From: Microbacterium hydrothermale
Lineage (GTDB): Bacteria; Actinomycetota; Actinomycetes; Actinomycetales; Microbacteriaceae
Direction of reading: 5' to 3'
Assembly (NCBI RefSeq): GCF_004854025.1
Contig: NZ_STGM01000002.1
Location: forward strand, 620,001 to 684,000
DNA length: 64,000 nucleotides
The first letter of the stretch is position 1; each line of letters begins with the position of its first letter. The translations under genes and the position numbers were made by a program. Positions 52,140 through 61,606 of the stretch are shown in pieces. The notes beneath the pieces were generated by a model, which saw only the letters and a program-made list of their open reading frames with translations, did not search any database and was not told where the DNA came from.

Positions 52140-53273
52140 ATGACCGAGACCACGCCCACCCACGAGCCGCTGAAGTTCGCCTACTGGGTGCCCAACGTCA
52201 GCGGCGGGCTCGTGATCAGCTCGATCGAGCAGCGCACCGACTGGGGCTACGACTACAACGTGAAGCTGGCGCAGACCGCGGAGCGCGTCGGCTTCGAATA
52301 CGCCCTCAGCCAGGTGCGTTACGCCTCGAGCTACGGCGCCGCGCAGCAGCACGAGTCCACCTCCATCAGCCTCGCGCTGCTGCTGAACACCGAGAAGCTC
52401 AAGGTCATCTCGGCGATCCACCCCGGGATCTGGCATCCGGCGGTCCTGGCGAAGTTCATCAACACCGCCGATCAGTTCTCGCACGGGCGTGCGGCGGTCA
52501 ACGTCGTCAGCGGATGGTTCAAAGACGAGTACACCGACCTCGGCCTCGAGTGGCTCGAGCACGACGAGCGGTACGAGCGTGCGGCTGAGTTCATCCAGGT
52601 GCTGCGCGGGTTGTGGACGCAGGAGAAGTTCTCTTTCCACGGGAAGTACTACGACATCACCGACTTCACCCTGCGTCCGTTCCCGTACGAGGTGCCGGGA
52701 CGCGCTCACCCCGACATCTTCCAGGGCGGCAACTCCACGGCGGCCCGGTTCAACGGCGGCGCGTACTCCGACTGGTACTTCTCGAACGGCAAAGATTTCG
52801 ACGGCTTCACCGAGCAGTACGACGACGTCACGCGCATCGCCGCCGAGCACGGGCGCCGTACGCGCTTCGGGCTCAACGGCTTCGTCATCCAGCGCGACTC
52901 CCGCGCCGAGGCCGAGGCGCAGCTGCGCGAGATCATCGCCCACGCCGACGGCGGCGCGGTCGACGGGTTCCGCAAGAGCGTGCAGGAAGCCGGCGCCTCC
53001 ACGAAAGACGGCAAGGGGATGTGGGCCGACTCGACCCTCGACGATCTCGTGCAGTACAACGACGGCTTCCGCACGCAGCTGTTCGGCGACGCCCAGCAGA
53101 TCGCGGAGCGCATCATCGCCTACAAGAAGCGCGGGGTCGACCTGTTCCTGCTGGGGTTCCTGCATTTCCAGGAGGAGCTCGAGCGCTTCGGTGAGACGGT
53201 GATCCCGATCGTGCGCGAGATCGAGGCCGACCTCGCCCGCACCGGTGACCCGATCGAGGTCGCATCGCGCTGA
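52140..53273 (+). CDS. sfnG: Dimethyl sulfone monooxygenase SfnG
   Basis: A 377-residue FMNH2-dependent monooxygenase. SfnG converts dimethyl sulfone to methanesulfinate, allowing sulfur scavenging. The sequence matches the SfnG pattern closely: LKFAYWVPNVSGGLVISSIE, then DYNVKLAQTAERVGFEYALSQ, NVVSGWFKDEYTDLG, WLEHDERYERAAEFIQVLRG and HPDIFQGGNSTAARF. Start ATG 52140 has AGGAGG 6 bases before it. It is followed by another LLM monooxygenase on the same strand. Confidence 0.88.
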   Translation: MTETTPTHEPLKFAYWVPNVSGGLVISSIEQRTDWGYDYNVKLAQTAERVGFEYALSQVRYASSYGAAQQHESTSISLALLLNTEKLKVISAIHPGIWHPAVLAKFINTADQFSHGRAAVNVVSGWFKDEYTDLGLEWLEHDERYERAAEFIQVLRGLWTQEKFSFHGKYYDITDFTLRPFPYEVPGRAHPDIFQGGNSTAARFNGGAYSDWYFSNGKDFDGFTEQYDDVTRIAAEHGRRTRFGLNGFVIQRDSRAEAEAQLREIIAHADGGAVDGFRKSVQEAGASTKDGKGMWADSTLDDLVQYNDGFRTQLFGDAQQIAERIIAYKKRGVDLFLLGFLHFQEELERFGETVIPIVREIEADLARTGDPIEVASR

Positions 53274-53377
53274 GAGACGCGTGGGAGTCGCCGGCACCCG
53301 GCCGACCCCTCCCCGGACGGTCCTAGCCTGGAGAGCGACGGCATTCCGTGGCGGGAATGCGTCGGAGAGGATGACGG

Positions 53378-54418
53378 ATGACCGGCGCACGGCTCGGGTT
53401 CTTCACGCGGCTTCTGGATGCCGGGACCGACGGCGAGCGATACCGCGCGGCGCTCGCGCAGGTACGCGCCGCCGAGGACAACGGGTTCGCGTCGGCGTGG
53501 GTCGCTCAGCATCACTTCGACCGCGACGAGGGCGGATTGCCGTCTCCGTTCCCCTTCCTCGCCGCCGCGGCCGTGCAGACGCAGCGCATCGCGCTCGGCA
53601 CCGGCATCGTGACCCTCCCCCTCGATGAGCCGGTGCGGGTGGCGGAGGATGCCGCCGTCGTCGACGCCCTGAGCGGGGGCCGCGTGCAGCTCGGCATCGG
53701 CACGGGCGGAACCCCGTCGTCGTTCGCCGCGTTCGAGCGTTCCTCCGACGATCGGCGCGAGATCCAGGCCGCGCACGTGACGGTGCTGCGCGACGCGTTC
53801 GGCGGGCGCGGCATCCGGAACACCGATCTGCATCTGAACCCCGCCGCACCCCACCTGGGCGGGCGGTTTTGGCAGGCCACCTTCTCGGTCGACGGGGGCC
53901 GCCGCGCGGGACTCGCGGGCGACGGTCTGCTCCTGTCCCGCACGCAGCCGCGCGACGAGGGGCAGGCGCTGCACGAGGTGCAGGTGCCGATCGTCGAGGC
54001 CTATCTCGCCGCCCTGCCCGACGGCGTTCCGCCCCGCATCCTCGCCTCGCGCACCGCGGTGGTGGTGGATGCCGACCGCCTCGACGAGACCTGGAGGGCG
54101 GCGGACCACGGCGTCCGGCGTCTGACCCGCACATTCCTCAAGAGGAATGCAGAGGGCGATCTCCGCGACCTCGCGCGGGCGACCGACACGCACCTCGGAA
54201 CGGTCGAGCAGGTCGTCGCCTCGCTCTCCGCCGACCGGACCCTCTCCCTCGCCACGGACGTGGCGTTCCAGGTGCATTCCGTCGATCCGGCCACCGAGAT
54301 CACGCTCCGCTCGATCGAGCTGCTGGCCACGGAGGTCGCGCCGCGGCTCGGGCTGCGCACGGGCGCGCGCGCCGCCGCGGAGCTGCACGACCTCGGAACG
54401 CAGCCGGTCCCCCGCTGA
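53378..54418 (+). CDS. Luciferase-like FMN monooxygenase
   Basis: A 346-residue putative FMN-dependent monooxygenase, similar to the KPN_01858 family of luciferase-like proteins. The barrel is seen in AEDNGFASAWVAQHHFDRDEG, QRIALGTGIVTLPLDEPVRVAED and LSGGRVQLGIGTGGTP. Proteins of this family tend to occur near Opp/Dpp-type importers, as here at 57.8 kb, so a compound brought in by that transporter could be the substrate; that is inference. Start ATG 53378 has GGAGAGG 7 bases before it. It converges with the LysR gene with 7 bases between. Confidence 0.82.
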   Translation: MTGARLGFFTRLLDAGTDGERYRAALAQVRAAEDNGFASAWVAQHHFDRDEGGLPSPFPFLAAAAVQTQRIALGTGIVTLPLDEPVRVAEDAAVVDALSGGRVQLGIGTGGTPSSFAAFERSSDDRREIQAAHVTVLRDAFGGRGIRNTDLHLNPAAPHLGGRFWQATFSVDGGRRAGLAGDGLLLSRTQPRDEGQALHEVQVPIVEAYLAALPDGVPPRILASRTAVVVDADRLDETWRAADHGVRRLTRTFLKRNAEGDLRDLARATDTHLGTVEQVVASLSADRTLSLATDVAFQVHSVDPATEITLRSIELLATEVAPRLGLRTGARAAAELHDLGTQPVPR

Positions 54419-54425
54419 CCCGGGC

Positions 54426-55331
54426 TCAGGCCCGTCCCTCGAGCATCGTCCGCGAGCGCGCCGTCTGCTCGCGCAGCGCGTCGGCGAGGGCGGCGACGGC
54501 GGGGATCCGGAGCGAATCCGCGCGGATCACCATCCAGTACGGCAGACGCTCGGTCACGAGCTGCGGCAGCAGCCGCACGAGATCGTCATGGCGGTCGGCG
54601 ACGAAGCACGGGAGCATGCCGATGCCCGCCCCGGCGCGCGTGGCCTCGACCTGCACGAGCACGTTCGTCGAGGTGACGCCGTCGCGCATGCGGGGCACCA
54701 CCCTGCGGGGCAGGTCGAGCGCCTCGACCTGCAGCATCGCGTCGACGAAGTAGACCAGGCGGTGCGTCTGCAGCTCGTCCATGTCGCGCGGTTCCCCGTG
54801 TTCGGCGAGGTAGGCGCGCGAGGCGTACATGCCGAGCGTGTACGAGCCGAGCTCGACGGTGGTCCCTCGCGAGGTCTGCGGACGACCGACCACCACCTCG
54901 AGATCGAGACCGGGACGGTGCAGGGCCGCGCGGCGCTGCGCGGCGACGATCTCGACGACGAGGTCGGGATGCCGCTCCCGCAAGCGGGCGATCGCGGGGG
55001 CCGCGATGAACGCGCTGAAGCCGTCGGTCGCCGACATACGGACGACGCCTGCGACGGGGTCGGGTTCCTCTCCCCCGGCGGCCAGCTGCGTCATCGCCGC
55101 TTCGATGCGCCCGGCGGCCTCCGTCGCGCGGCGGCCGAGGGAGGTGAGTTCCCACCCGCGGCCCGATTGGGCGACGACGCGGCCCCCGAGGGCGTCCTCG
55201 AGCGCCGCGATGCGGCGGGCGATGGTCGTGTGATCGACGCCGCGCACCTGCGCCGCGGCGCTGTACGTGCCGGTTCGCGCGACCGCGAGGAGCATGAGCA
55301 GGTCGTCGGCGCGCGCGGTGATGGCATCCAT
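54426..55331 (-). CDS. LysR-family transcriptional regulator
   Basis: A 301-residue LysR regulator. The winged helix-turn-helix is RADDLLMLLAVARTGTYSAAAQVRGVDHTTIARRIAALED, and the effector domain follows from about residue 95. It is divergent from the MFS transporter (104 bases apart), so it probably controls the transporter and the 3-hydroxybutyrate dehydrogenase. A GTGCA/TGCAC inverted repeat at 55333-55346, next to its start codon, is a candidate operator. ATG 55331 is used; an ATG 24 codons upstream is the alternative. Confidence 0.92.
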   Translation of the reverse strand: MDAITARADDLLMLLAVARTGTYSAAAQVRGVDHTTIARRIAALEDALGGRVVAQSGRGWELTSLGRRATEAAGRIEAAMTQLAAGGEEPDPVAGVVRMSATDGFSAFIAAPAIARLRERHPDLVVEIVAAQRRAALHRPGLDLEVVVGRPQTSRGTTVELGSYTLGMYASRAYLAEHGEPRDMDELQTHRLVYFVDAMLQVEALDLPRRVVPRMRDGVTSTNVLVQVEATRAGAGIGMLPCFVADRHDDLVRLLPQLVTERLPYWMVIRADSLRIPAVAALADALREQTARSRTMLEGRA

Positions 55332-55332
55332 C

Positions 55333-55346
55333 GTGCAATTGTGCAC
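55333..55346. promoter_or_regulatory. Candidate LysR operator
   Basis: GTGCA-ATTG-TGCAC, 5-base arms with a 4-base spacer, directly before the lysR start codon in the lysR-MFS intergenic region. The ends GTGCA and TGCAC fit T-N-A LysR-type sites only loosely. Confidence 0.35.
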
Positions 55347-55435
55347 AGCGCGGGAGCACGAATGGGCATTGTCGCAATCTCCGAGCGCCCGCAGACTCGT
55401 CACCGGATGTCACCGTCGACACCGAAGGAGCCAGC

Positions 55436-56809
55436 ATGGAATCCCCCGCCGCGCAGCAGCGCACCGCGAACGCCTCCCCCGACGCCCCCACGAGCAGGAT
55501 CAAGAGGGTCGTCGCCGCGTCGATGGCCGGAACGGTTGTGGAGTGGTACGAGTTCTTCCTCTACGCCACGGCCGCCAGCCTCGTGTTCGGCACGTTCTTC
55601 TTCCCGTCGTCGGGCTCCCCGCTCGACGGCATCATCGCCGCCTTCGTCACGTACGCGGTCGGCTTCGTCGCGCGCCCCCTGGGCGGCATCGTCTTCGGAC
55701 AGATCGGCGACCGCTTCGGCCGCAAGCCCACCCTCCAGGCGACGATCATCATCGTCGGAGCCGCGACCTTCCTGATGGGATGCCTCCCGGGCTTCGCCTC
55801 CGTCGGATACTGGGCCCCGGCGATGCTCGTGGCCCTGCGCTTCATCCAGGGCTTCGCCGTGGGCGGGGAATGGGGCGGTGCCGTCCTCCTGGTCGCGGAG
55901 CAGAGCCCGAACCGCTCGCGTGCGTTCTGGGCGAGCTGGCCGCAGGCCGCCGTCCCCGTCGGCAACCTGCTCGCCACGACCGTGCTGCTGGTGATGTCGT
56001 TCATCCTCTCCCCCGCCGCCTTCCTCGACTGGGGCTGGCGCGTCGCGTTCTGGCTCTCCGCCGTGATCGTGCTGGTCGGCTTCTACATCCGCACGCACGT
56101 CGAGGAGGCCCCGATCTTCCTCGAGGCGAAGAAGCAGGTCGAGCAGGAGAAGGCGACGTCGTTCGGTGTCGTCGAGGTGCTGCGCCGCTACCCGAAGGGT
56201 GTCATCCAGGCCATGGGCGTGCGCTTCGCGGAGAACATCGTCTATTACATCGTCGTCAGCTTCTCGATCGTCTATCTCAAGGTCGTGCACTCCTACGACA
56301 CCAGCCAGCTGCTGCTCGCGCTGCTGATCGCGCACATCATCCATTTCGCCGTGATCCCCCCGATCGGGCGACTGGCCGACCTCATCGGCCGCAAGCCCGT
56401 GTACCTCACCGGCGCGATCCTCAGTGCGACCTGGGCATTCTTCGCCTTCCCGATGTTCGACACTCTGAACCCGGTCGTCATCGTCGCGGCGGTGGCGCTG
56501 GGCCTCGTGTTCCACGCCGGCATGTACGCGCCGCAGCCGGCGGTCATGGCCGAGCTGTTCCCGACGCGCATGCGCTACTCGGGCGTCTCGCTCGGCGCCC
56601 AGGTCACGGCGATCCTCGCCGGGTCGCTCGCCCCGATCCTCGCGACGCAGTGGCTCAAGGACTTCGGGTCGTGGCTGCCGATCGCCCTGTACATCGTGGG
56701 GGCCTGCGTGATCACCTCGGTCGCCGTACTGTCGCTGAAGGAGACGCGCGGCATCTCGCTGCGCGACATCGACGCCGCGGACGCCGAGCGCGCTGCGCGG
56801 GGGAAGTAG
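55436..56809 (+). CDS. MFS transporter (MHS family)
   Basis: A 457-residue member of the metabolite:H+ symporter branch of the major facilitator superfamily, with twelve hydrophobic segments. The family signatures are GTVVEWYEFFLYATAASLVF at the first helix, GDRFGRKP in the first cytoplasmic loop, and RFIQGFAVGGEWGGAVLLVAE. This branch takes up organic acids and osmolytes. The 3-hydroxybutyrate dehydrogenase begins 5 bases after it, which suggests 3-hydroxybutyrate or a related hydroxy acid as the substrate. Confidence 0.92.
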   Translation: MESPAAQQRTANASPDAPTSRIKRVVAASMAGTVVEWYEFFLYATAASLVFGTFFFPSSGSPLDGIIAAFVTYAVGFVARPLGGIVFGQIGDRFGRKPTLQATIIIVGAATFLMGCLPGFASVGYWAPAMLVALRFIQGFAVGGEWGGAVLLVAEQSPNRSRAFWASWPQAAVPVGNLLATTVLLVMSFILSPAAFLDWGWRVAFWLSAVIVLVGFYIRTHVEEAPIFLEAKKQVEQEKATSFGVVEVLRRYPKGVIQAMGVRFAENIVYYIVVSFSIVYLKVVHSYDTSQLLLALLIAHIIHFAVIPPIGRLADLIGRKPVYLTGAILSATWAFFAFPMFDTLNPVVIVAAVALGLVFHAGMYAPQPAVMAELFPTRMRYSGVSLGAQVTAILAGSLAPILATQWLKDFGSWLPIALYIVGACVITSVAVLSLKETRGISLRDIDAADAERAARGK

Positions 56810-56814
56810 GAGCC

Positions 56815-57564
56815 ATGAGCATCGACCTCAGCGGACGCCGTGCCCTCGTCACCGGCGGTGCCAGCGGCATCGGTGCGGCAATCGCGCGGGCGTTCGCCGA
56901 GGCCGGCGCCACGGTGACGGTCGCCGATCTGAACGCCGAGGGTGCACAGGCCCTCGCCGACGAGATCGGCGGCCGCGCGTGGGCGGTCGACCTGTCCGAC
57001 ACCGCCGCCCTCGCCGATCTGCGCCTCGACGTCGACATCCTCGTCAACAACGCCGGCATCCAGCACGTCAGCCCGATCGAGGATTTCGCCCCCGAGCGCT
57101 TCTCGTTCATGCTGCGCCTGATGCTCGAAGCACCGTTCCTGCTCATCCGCGCAGCCCTCCCCGGCATGTACGAGCGAGGGTTCGGGCGGGTGCTCAACGT
57201 GTCGAGCGTGCACGGTATACGCGCATCGGCATACAAGTCCGCCTACGTCACGGCGAAGCACGGGCTGGAGGGGCTGTCCAAGACGACGGCCCTCGAGGGG
57301 GGACCGCGCGGGGTCACCAGCGTCTGCATCGACCCCGGATACGTGCGCTCGCCGCTCGTGGAGAAGCAGCTCGCCGATCAGGCGCGGGCGCACGGCATCC
57401 CGGAGTCCGAGGTGCTCGAGACGGTGCTGCTGCAGGATGCCGCGATCAAGAGGCTCGTCGAGCCGAGCGAGGTCGCGTCCCTCGCCCTCTGGCTCGCGGG
57501 TCCGGATGCCGCAATGGTCACGGGTACCAGTTACGTCATGGACGGCGGCTGGTCGGCGCACTGA
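56815..57564 (+). CDS. 3-hydroxybutyrate dehydrogenase
   Basis: A 249-residue short-chain dehydrogenase, most like D-3-hydroxybutyrate dehydrogenase, which interconverts 3-hydroxybutyrate and acetoacetate with NAD. The cofactor site is TGGASGIG (residues 14-21), with ADLN after the second strand, NNAGIQHVSPIEDF, and the catalytic Ser and Tyr-x-x-x-Lys in NVSSVHGIRASAYKSAYVTAKHG. The Q-HVSPIE pattern after NNAG is typical of this enzyme. Start ATG 56815 lies 5 bases after the transporter, with TAGGAG upstream. Confidence 0.88.
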   Translation: MSIDLSGRRALVTGGASGIGAAIARAFAEAGATVTVADLNAEGAQALADEIGGRAWAVDLSDTAALADLRLDVDILVNNAGIQHVSPIEDFAPERFSFMLRLMLEAPFLLIRAALPGMYERGFGRVLNVSSVHGIRASAYKSAYVTAKHGLEGLSKTTALEGGPRGVTSVCIDPGYVRSPLVEKQLADQARAHGIPESEVLETVLLQDAAIKRLVEPSEVASLALWLAGPDAAMVTGTSYVMDGGWSAH

Positions 57565-57769
57565 CCGCGACGGCTCGGTGTCGGGAGCGCTCCCCCGCGG
57601 AGATCTTCGGGGCGGTGCGAGACCGCGCCGGAAGAAATCCGACTTCTGCCGCGAGTTTCGGTAACGTTAAAAAACCTCGGAGCAGTTGGTGACAGGCCCG
57701 CCGAGGACAAAGATGTCCGAAGGATGGCGGCATTTGTCGCAATCGACACTTCACAGCAGAGGTAACGCA

Positions 57770-59401
57770 ATGACACTGCACACCAGTGGTCGAGGCCGTC
57801 TCGGTCTCGCCCTCGGCGCTCTCGGCGCCTCGGCACTCGTCCTGGCCGGCTGCTCCGCCGGCGGCGGAGACACCGGCTCCGAGGGCGGCTCGACCGACCC
57901 GCTCGTGGTCGGCACGACCGACAAGATCAGCTCGATCGACCCGGCCGGCTCGTACGACAACGGCTCGTTCGCCGTGATGAACCAGGTCTACCCCTTCCTC
58001 CTGAACAGCCAGTACGGCACCTCGGACGTCACGCCCGACATCGCCGAGTCGGCCGAGTTCACCTCGCCGACCGAATACACCGTGAAGCTGAAGTCGGGCC
58101 TGAAGTTCGCCAACGGCCACGACCTGACCTCGTCGGACGTGAAGTTCTCGTTCGACCGCCAGGTGACCATCGCCGACCCCAACGGCCCGTCCTCGCTGCT
58201 CGGCAACCTCGACAGCGTCGCCACGCCCGACGACACCACCGTCGTGTTCACCCTGAAGAACGGCAACGACCAGATCTGGCCCCAGATCCTGTCGAGCCCC
58301 GCGGCTCCCATCGTCGACGAAGAGGTCTTCTCGGCCGACGCGGTCACCCCCGACGACACCATCGTCGAGGCCAAGCCCTTCGCCGGTCAGTACACGATCG
58401 AGTCCTACAAGCAGAACGAGCTCATCTCGTACGCGCCCTACGCCGACTACCAGGGCTCGCTGCCGAAGCCCGCGAACGGCGGGATCTCGGCGAAGTACTA
58501 CGCCGACGCCTCGAACCTGAAGCTCGACGTGCAGTCCGGCGCGATCGACGTGGCCTTCCGCAGCCTGAGCGCGACCGACATCGCCGACCTGTCGTCGAAC
58601 GACGCGGTCAAGATCGTCGACGGCCCCGGCGGCGAGATCCGCTACATCGTGTTCAACTTCGACACGATGCCCTACGGCGCGACGACGCCCGAGGCCGACG
58701 CGGCCAAGTCGCTCGCGGTGCGCCAGGCGGCGGCCGACCTGATCGACCGTCAGGCGATCGCGACCGACGTCTACAAGGACACCTACTCGCCGCTGTACTC
58801 CTACGTGCCGCAGGGTGTCGCGGGCGCCAACGAAGCCCTCAAGGGCCTGTACGGCGACGGCAGCGGAGCGCCCGACGCCGCGAAGGCGAAGGCGACGCTC
58901 GAGGCCGCCGGTGTCTCGACGCCCGTCACGCTGAACCTGCAGTACAACGGCGACCACTACGGCCCCTCGTCGGGTGACGAGTACGCCGCGGTGAAGGCGC
59001 AGCTCGAGGAGGACGGTCTGTTCACCGTCAACCTCGCGCAGACCGAGTGGGTGCAGTACTCCAAGGACCGCACGGCCGACGTCTACCCCGCGTACCAGCT
59101 CGGCTGGTTCCCGGACTACTCGGATGCCGACAACTACCTGACCCCGTTCTTCTCGGCGGACAACTTCCTGGGCAACCACTACGACAACGCCGAGGTGCAG
59201 AAGCTGCTCGTCGAAGAGGCGACGCAGACCGACAAGTCGACGCGCGAGCAGCAGCTTGGCGAGATCCAGGACAAGGTGGCCGCCGACCTGTCGACGCTGC
59301 CCCTGCTTCAGGGCAAGCAGGTCGCGGTCGTGGGCTCGAGCGTGGAGGGCGCCGTCCTCGACGGATCCTTCAAGTTCCGCTACGCCCCGCTGCACAAGTA
59401 A
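57770..59401 (+). CDS. Dpp/Opp-type substrate-binding lipoprotein
   Basis: A 543-residue solute-binding protein of the family-5 (dipeptide/oligopeptide/nickel) type. The signal peptide ends in lipobox LVLAGC with lipidated Cys28. The mature part has SBP_bac_5 features: VGTTDKISSIDPAGSYDNG, YTVKLKSGLKFANGHDLTSSDVKFSFDR and later FLGNHYDNAEVQKLL. It should capture a ligand outside the membrane and deliver it to the permeases downstream. Start ATG 57770 has AGAGG nearby. A hairpin follows, which may keep it in excess over the other components. Confidence 0.93.
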   Translation: MTLHTSGRGRLGLALGALGASALVLAGCSAGGGDTGSEGGSTDPLVVGTTDKISSIDPAGSYDNGSFAVMNQVYPFLLNSQYGTSDVTPDIAESAEFTSPTEYTVKLKSGLKFANGHDLTSSDVKFSFDRQVTIADPNGPSSLLGNLDSVATPDDTTVVFTLKNGNDQIWPQILSSPAAPIVDEEVFSADAVTPDDTIVEAKPFAGQYTIESYKQNELISYAPYADYQGSLPKPANGGISAKYYADASNLKLDVQSGAIDVAFRSLSATDIADLSSNDAVKIVDGPGGEIRYIVFNFDTMPYGATTPEADAAKSLAVRQAAADLIDRQAIATDVYKDTYSPLYSYVPQGVAGANEALKGLYGDGSGAPDAAKAKATLEAAGVSTPVTLNLQYNGDHYGPSSGDEYAAVKAQLEEDGLFTVNLAQTEWVQYSKDRTADVYPAYQLGWFPDYSDADNYLTPFFSADNFLGNHYDNAEVQKLLVEEATQTDKSTREQQLGEIQDKVAADLSTLPLLQGKQVAVVGSSVEGAVLDGSFKFRYAPLHK

Positions 59402-59406
59402 TCGAT

Positions 59407-59450
59407 CGGCGGGTGCCCGGTCCCTCCGTGAATGGACCGGGTGCCCGCCG
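59407..59450 (+). terminator. Hairpin between binding protein and permease
   Basis: 17-base arms with two mismatches and a 10-base loop, starting 6 bases after the binding-protein stop and followed by CTTTCCGTTCC. It probably ends most transcripts after the lipoprotein, allowing partial read-through into the permease genes. Confidence 0.7.
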
Positions 59451-59475
59451 CTTTCCGTTCCCCAGTTAGGTCCTC

Positions 59476-60549
59476 ATGGCCACCGCCGTCGACGCCCCCG
59501 TCATCGCCGCGCCCGCCGCCCCGAAAGGCGGCGGCCTCTGGCGCTACATCCTCGTCCGACTCCTCCTGATCATCCCCACGGTCTTCATCCTTGTGACCGT
59601 CGTGTTCCTGCTCATGCGGGTCACCGGCGACCCGATCACGGCCGCCCTCGGCGGGCGCCTCCCTCCCGAGCAACTCGCGGAGCGCATCGCCGCCGCCGGG
59701 TACGACCGCCCCCTCTACCAGCAGTACTTCGAGTACATCTGGGGGGTGCTGCGGGGCGACTTCGGCACCACCATCACCGACAACCGCCCGGTCATCGGCA
59801 TCCTCCTGCAGTACGGGTCGGCGACGCTCGAGCTGGCGATCTACGCCCTCGTCGTGGCGCTGCTGATCGGCATCCCGTTCGGTCTCATCGCCGCGTACCG
59901 CCGCGACCGCTGGCAGGATGCGACGCTGCGCATCGGCGCGATCCTCGGCTACGCGACCCCCATCTTCTTCGTCGGCCTGCTGCTCAAGCTCGTGTTCGCG
60001 GTGTGGCTGAGCGTGCTGCCGGTCGCCGGGCGAGCGAACACCCGCACCGAGCTGAAGCTGGCGGCACTGGATTCCCCGAGCGGCATCTACCTGCTCGACG
60101 CGATCCGCCTCGGCGACGGCGCGGCGGTGGGCGACGTGCTGATCCACGCGATCCTGCCCGGTGTGGCCCTCGGCATCCTGACCGCGGGGATCTTCCTGCG
60201 GCTCGTGCGCACCAACGTCATCGGCACGCTGGGGTCGCAGTACGTCACCTCGGCGCGCTCGCGCGGCGTGGGGGAGTACCGCCTCGTCACAAAGCACGCC
60301 TACCGGCCCGCGCTCATCCCGATCATCACGGTCATCGGCCTGCAGATCGCCCTGCTGCTGTCGGGCGCGGTGCTGACCGAGACGACGTTCGAGTGGAAGG
60401 GACTGGGCTTCATGCTCAGCGAATACCTCAAGGCCCGCGACTTCGTCGCCGTGCAGGGCATCGTCGTGATGATCGCGGTGCTGGTCGCCTTCACGAACTT
60501 CCTCGTCGACGTCATCGCGGCGATCATCGACCCGCGAGTGAGGTACTGA
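59476..60549 (+). CDS. ABC transporter permease (DppB-like)
   Basis: A 357-residue inner-membrane permease. Hydrophobic segments include YILVRLLLIIPTVFILVTVV, ELAIYALVVALLIGIPFGL, ILGYATPIFFVGLLLKLVF, and ITVIGLQIALLLSGAVLT. The EAA-type loop is in SARSRGVGEYRLVTKHAYRPALIPI. It partners with the next permease to form the channel of the importer. It starts 75 bases after the binding protein. Confidence 0.93.
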   Translation: MATAVDAPVIAAPAAPKGGGLWRYILVRLLLIIPTVFILVTVVFLLMRVTGDPITAALGGRLPPEQLAERIAAAGYDRPLYQQYFEYIWGVLRGDFGTTITDNRPVIGILLQYGSATLELAIYALVVALLIGIPFGLIAAYRRDRWQDATLRIGAILGYATPIFFVGLLLKLVFAVWLSVLPVAGRANTRTELKLAALDSPSGIYLLDAIRLGDGAAVGDVLIHAILPGVALGILTAGIFLRLVRTNVIGTLGSQYVTSARSRGVGEYRLVTKHAYRPALIPIITVIGLQIALLLSGAVLTETTFEWKGLGFMLSEYLKARDFVAVQGIVVMIAVLVAFTNFLVDVIAAIIDPRVRY

Positions 60550-60550
60550 C

Positions 60551-61606
60551 ATGTCGGATGCCACGACGCCCACCGCCCTGACCGAGCGCAAGGTCCCGCT
60601 GCGCGATCGCCTGCCGGTCGTCTCGCACCTGCGCCGCAGCGTCGGCCTGCAGCGCGGGATGCTCGTGCTGGGCCTGGTCATCACGACGGTGTTCGTGATC
60701 ATCGCGGTCTTCGCCCCGCTGCTCGCGCCCTACGGCTTCGCGCAGCAAGAGGCCGACGGAGTGAAGTTCGGGACGCAGCAGGCGCCCGACGCCCTGAACC
60801 TGCTCGGCACGACCGTCGGCGGGTACGACGTGCTCTCGCGCGTGATCTGGGGAGCGCAGACGGCGCTGCTGGTGATCGTGTGCGCGATCGCGTTCTCGAT
60901 CTTCCTCGGCATCTTCCTCGGTCTGGTCGGCGGCTACTTCGGCGGCTGGCTCGACCGCATCCTCGTGGTGCTGTGCGACGCGATCTACGCCTTCCCCTCG
61001 CTGCTGCTCGCGATCGTCATGTCGATCGCGATCACGCGGGGGCAGTCGACCCTGTGGGGCGGCATCCTCGCCACCGCGATCTCGATCACCGTGGTGTTCG
61101 TGCCGCAGTACTTCCGCGTCATCCGCGCCGAGGTGGTGCGCGTCAAGGCCGAGCCGTTCGTCGAATCGGCCCGCGTGATCGGCGTGCCGACCGGGCGCAT
61201 CCTGCTGCGCCACGTGCTGCGCAACTCGACGCGCTCGCTGCCCGTCGTGGTGACGCTCAACGCCTCCGAGGCGCTGCTGACCCTCGCGGGGCTCGGCTTC
61301 CTCGGCTTCGGCATCGAGGCCACCGCCGCCGCCGAGTGGGGTTACGACCTCAACCGCTCGGTCAGCGACGTCACGAGCGGCATCTGGTGGACGGCCATCC
61401 CGCCCGGGATCGCGATCGTCCTCGCCGTGCTGGGCATCACGCTCGTCGGCGAGAGCCTGAACGACCTCAGCGACCCGCGCCTGCGCACGCGCCGCCGCGC
61501 CGGTCGCGCCCCCGCCCCGGTCACGGCCGTCGACCCCTCCGCGGCTCCCGCCGACGCGTCGACCACCGCGACCCCGGGCCACACGACCGACGGGACCCCC
61601 TCATGA
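60551..61606 (+). CDS. ABC transporter permease (DppC-like)
   Basis: A 351-residue permease, the second half of the channel. The N-terminal OppC segment has GMLVLGLVITTVFVIIAVFAPL, later helices include TALLVIVCAIAFSIFLGIFLGLVGGYF in two parts and LLAIVMSIAITRG, and the EAA loop lies in ESARVIGVPTGRILLRHVLRN. A Pro/Ala-rich tail of about 50 residues ends the protein. It begins one base after the dppB-like stop and overlaps the ATPase gene by 4 bases. Confidence 0.92.
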   Translation: MSDATTPTALTERKVPLRDRLPVVSHLRRSVGLQRGMLVLGLVITTVFVIIAVFAPLLAPYGFAQQEADGVKFGTQQAPDALNLLGTTVGGYDVLSRVIWGAQTALLVIVCAIAFSIFLGIFLGLVGGYFGGWLDRILVVLCDAIYAFPSLLLAIVMSIAITRGQSTLWGGILATAISITVVFVPQYFRVIRAEVVRVKAEPFVESARVIGVPTGRILLRHVLRNSTRSLPVVVTLNASEALLTLAGLGFLGFGIEATAAAEWGYDLNRSVSDVTSGIWWTAIPPGIAIVLAVLGITLVGESLNDLSDPRLRTRRRAGRAPAPVTAVDPSAAPADASTTATPGHTTDGTPS

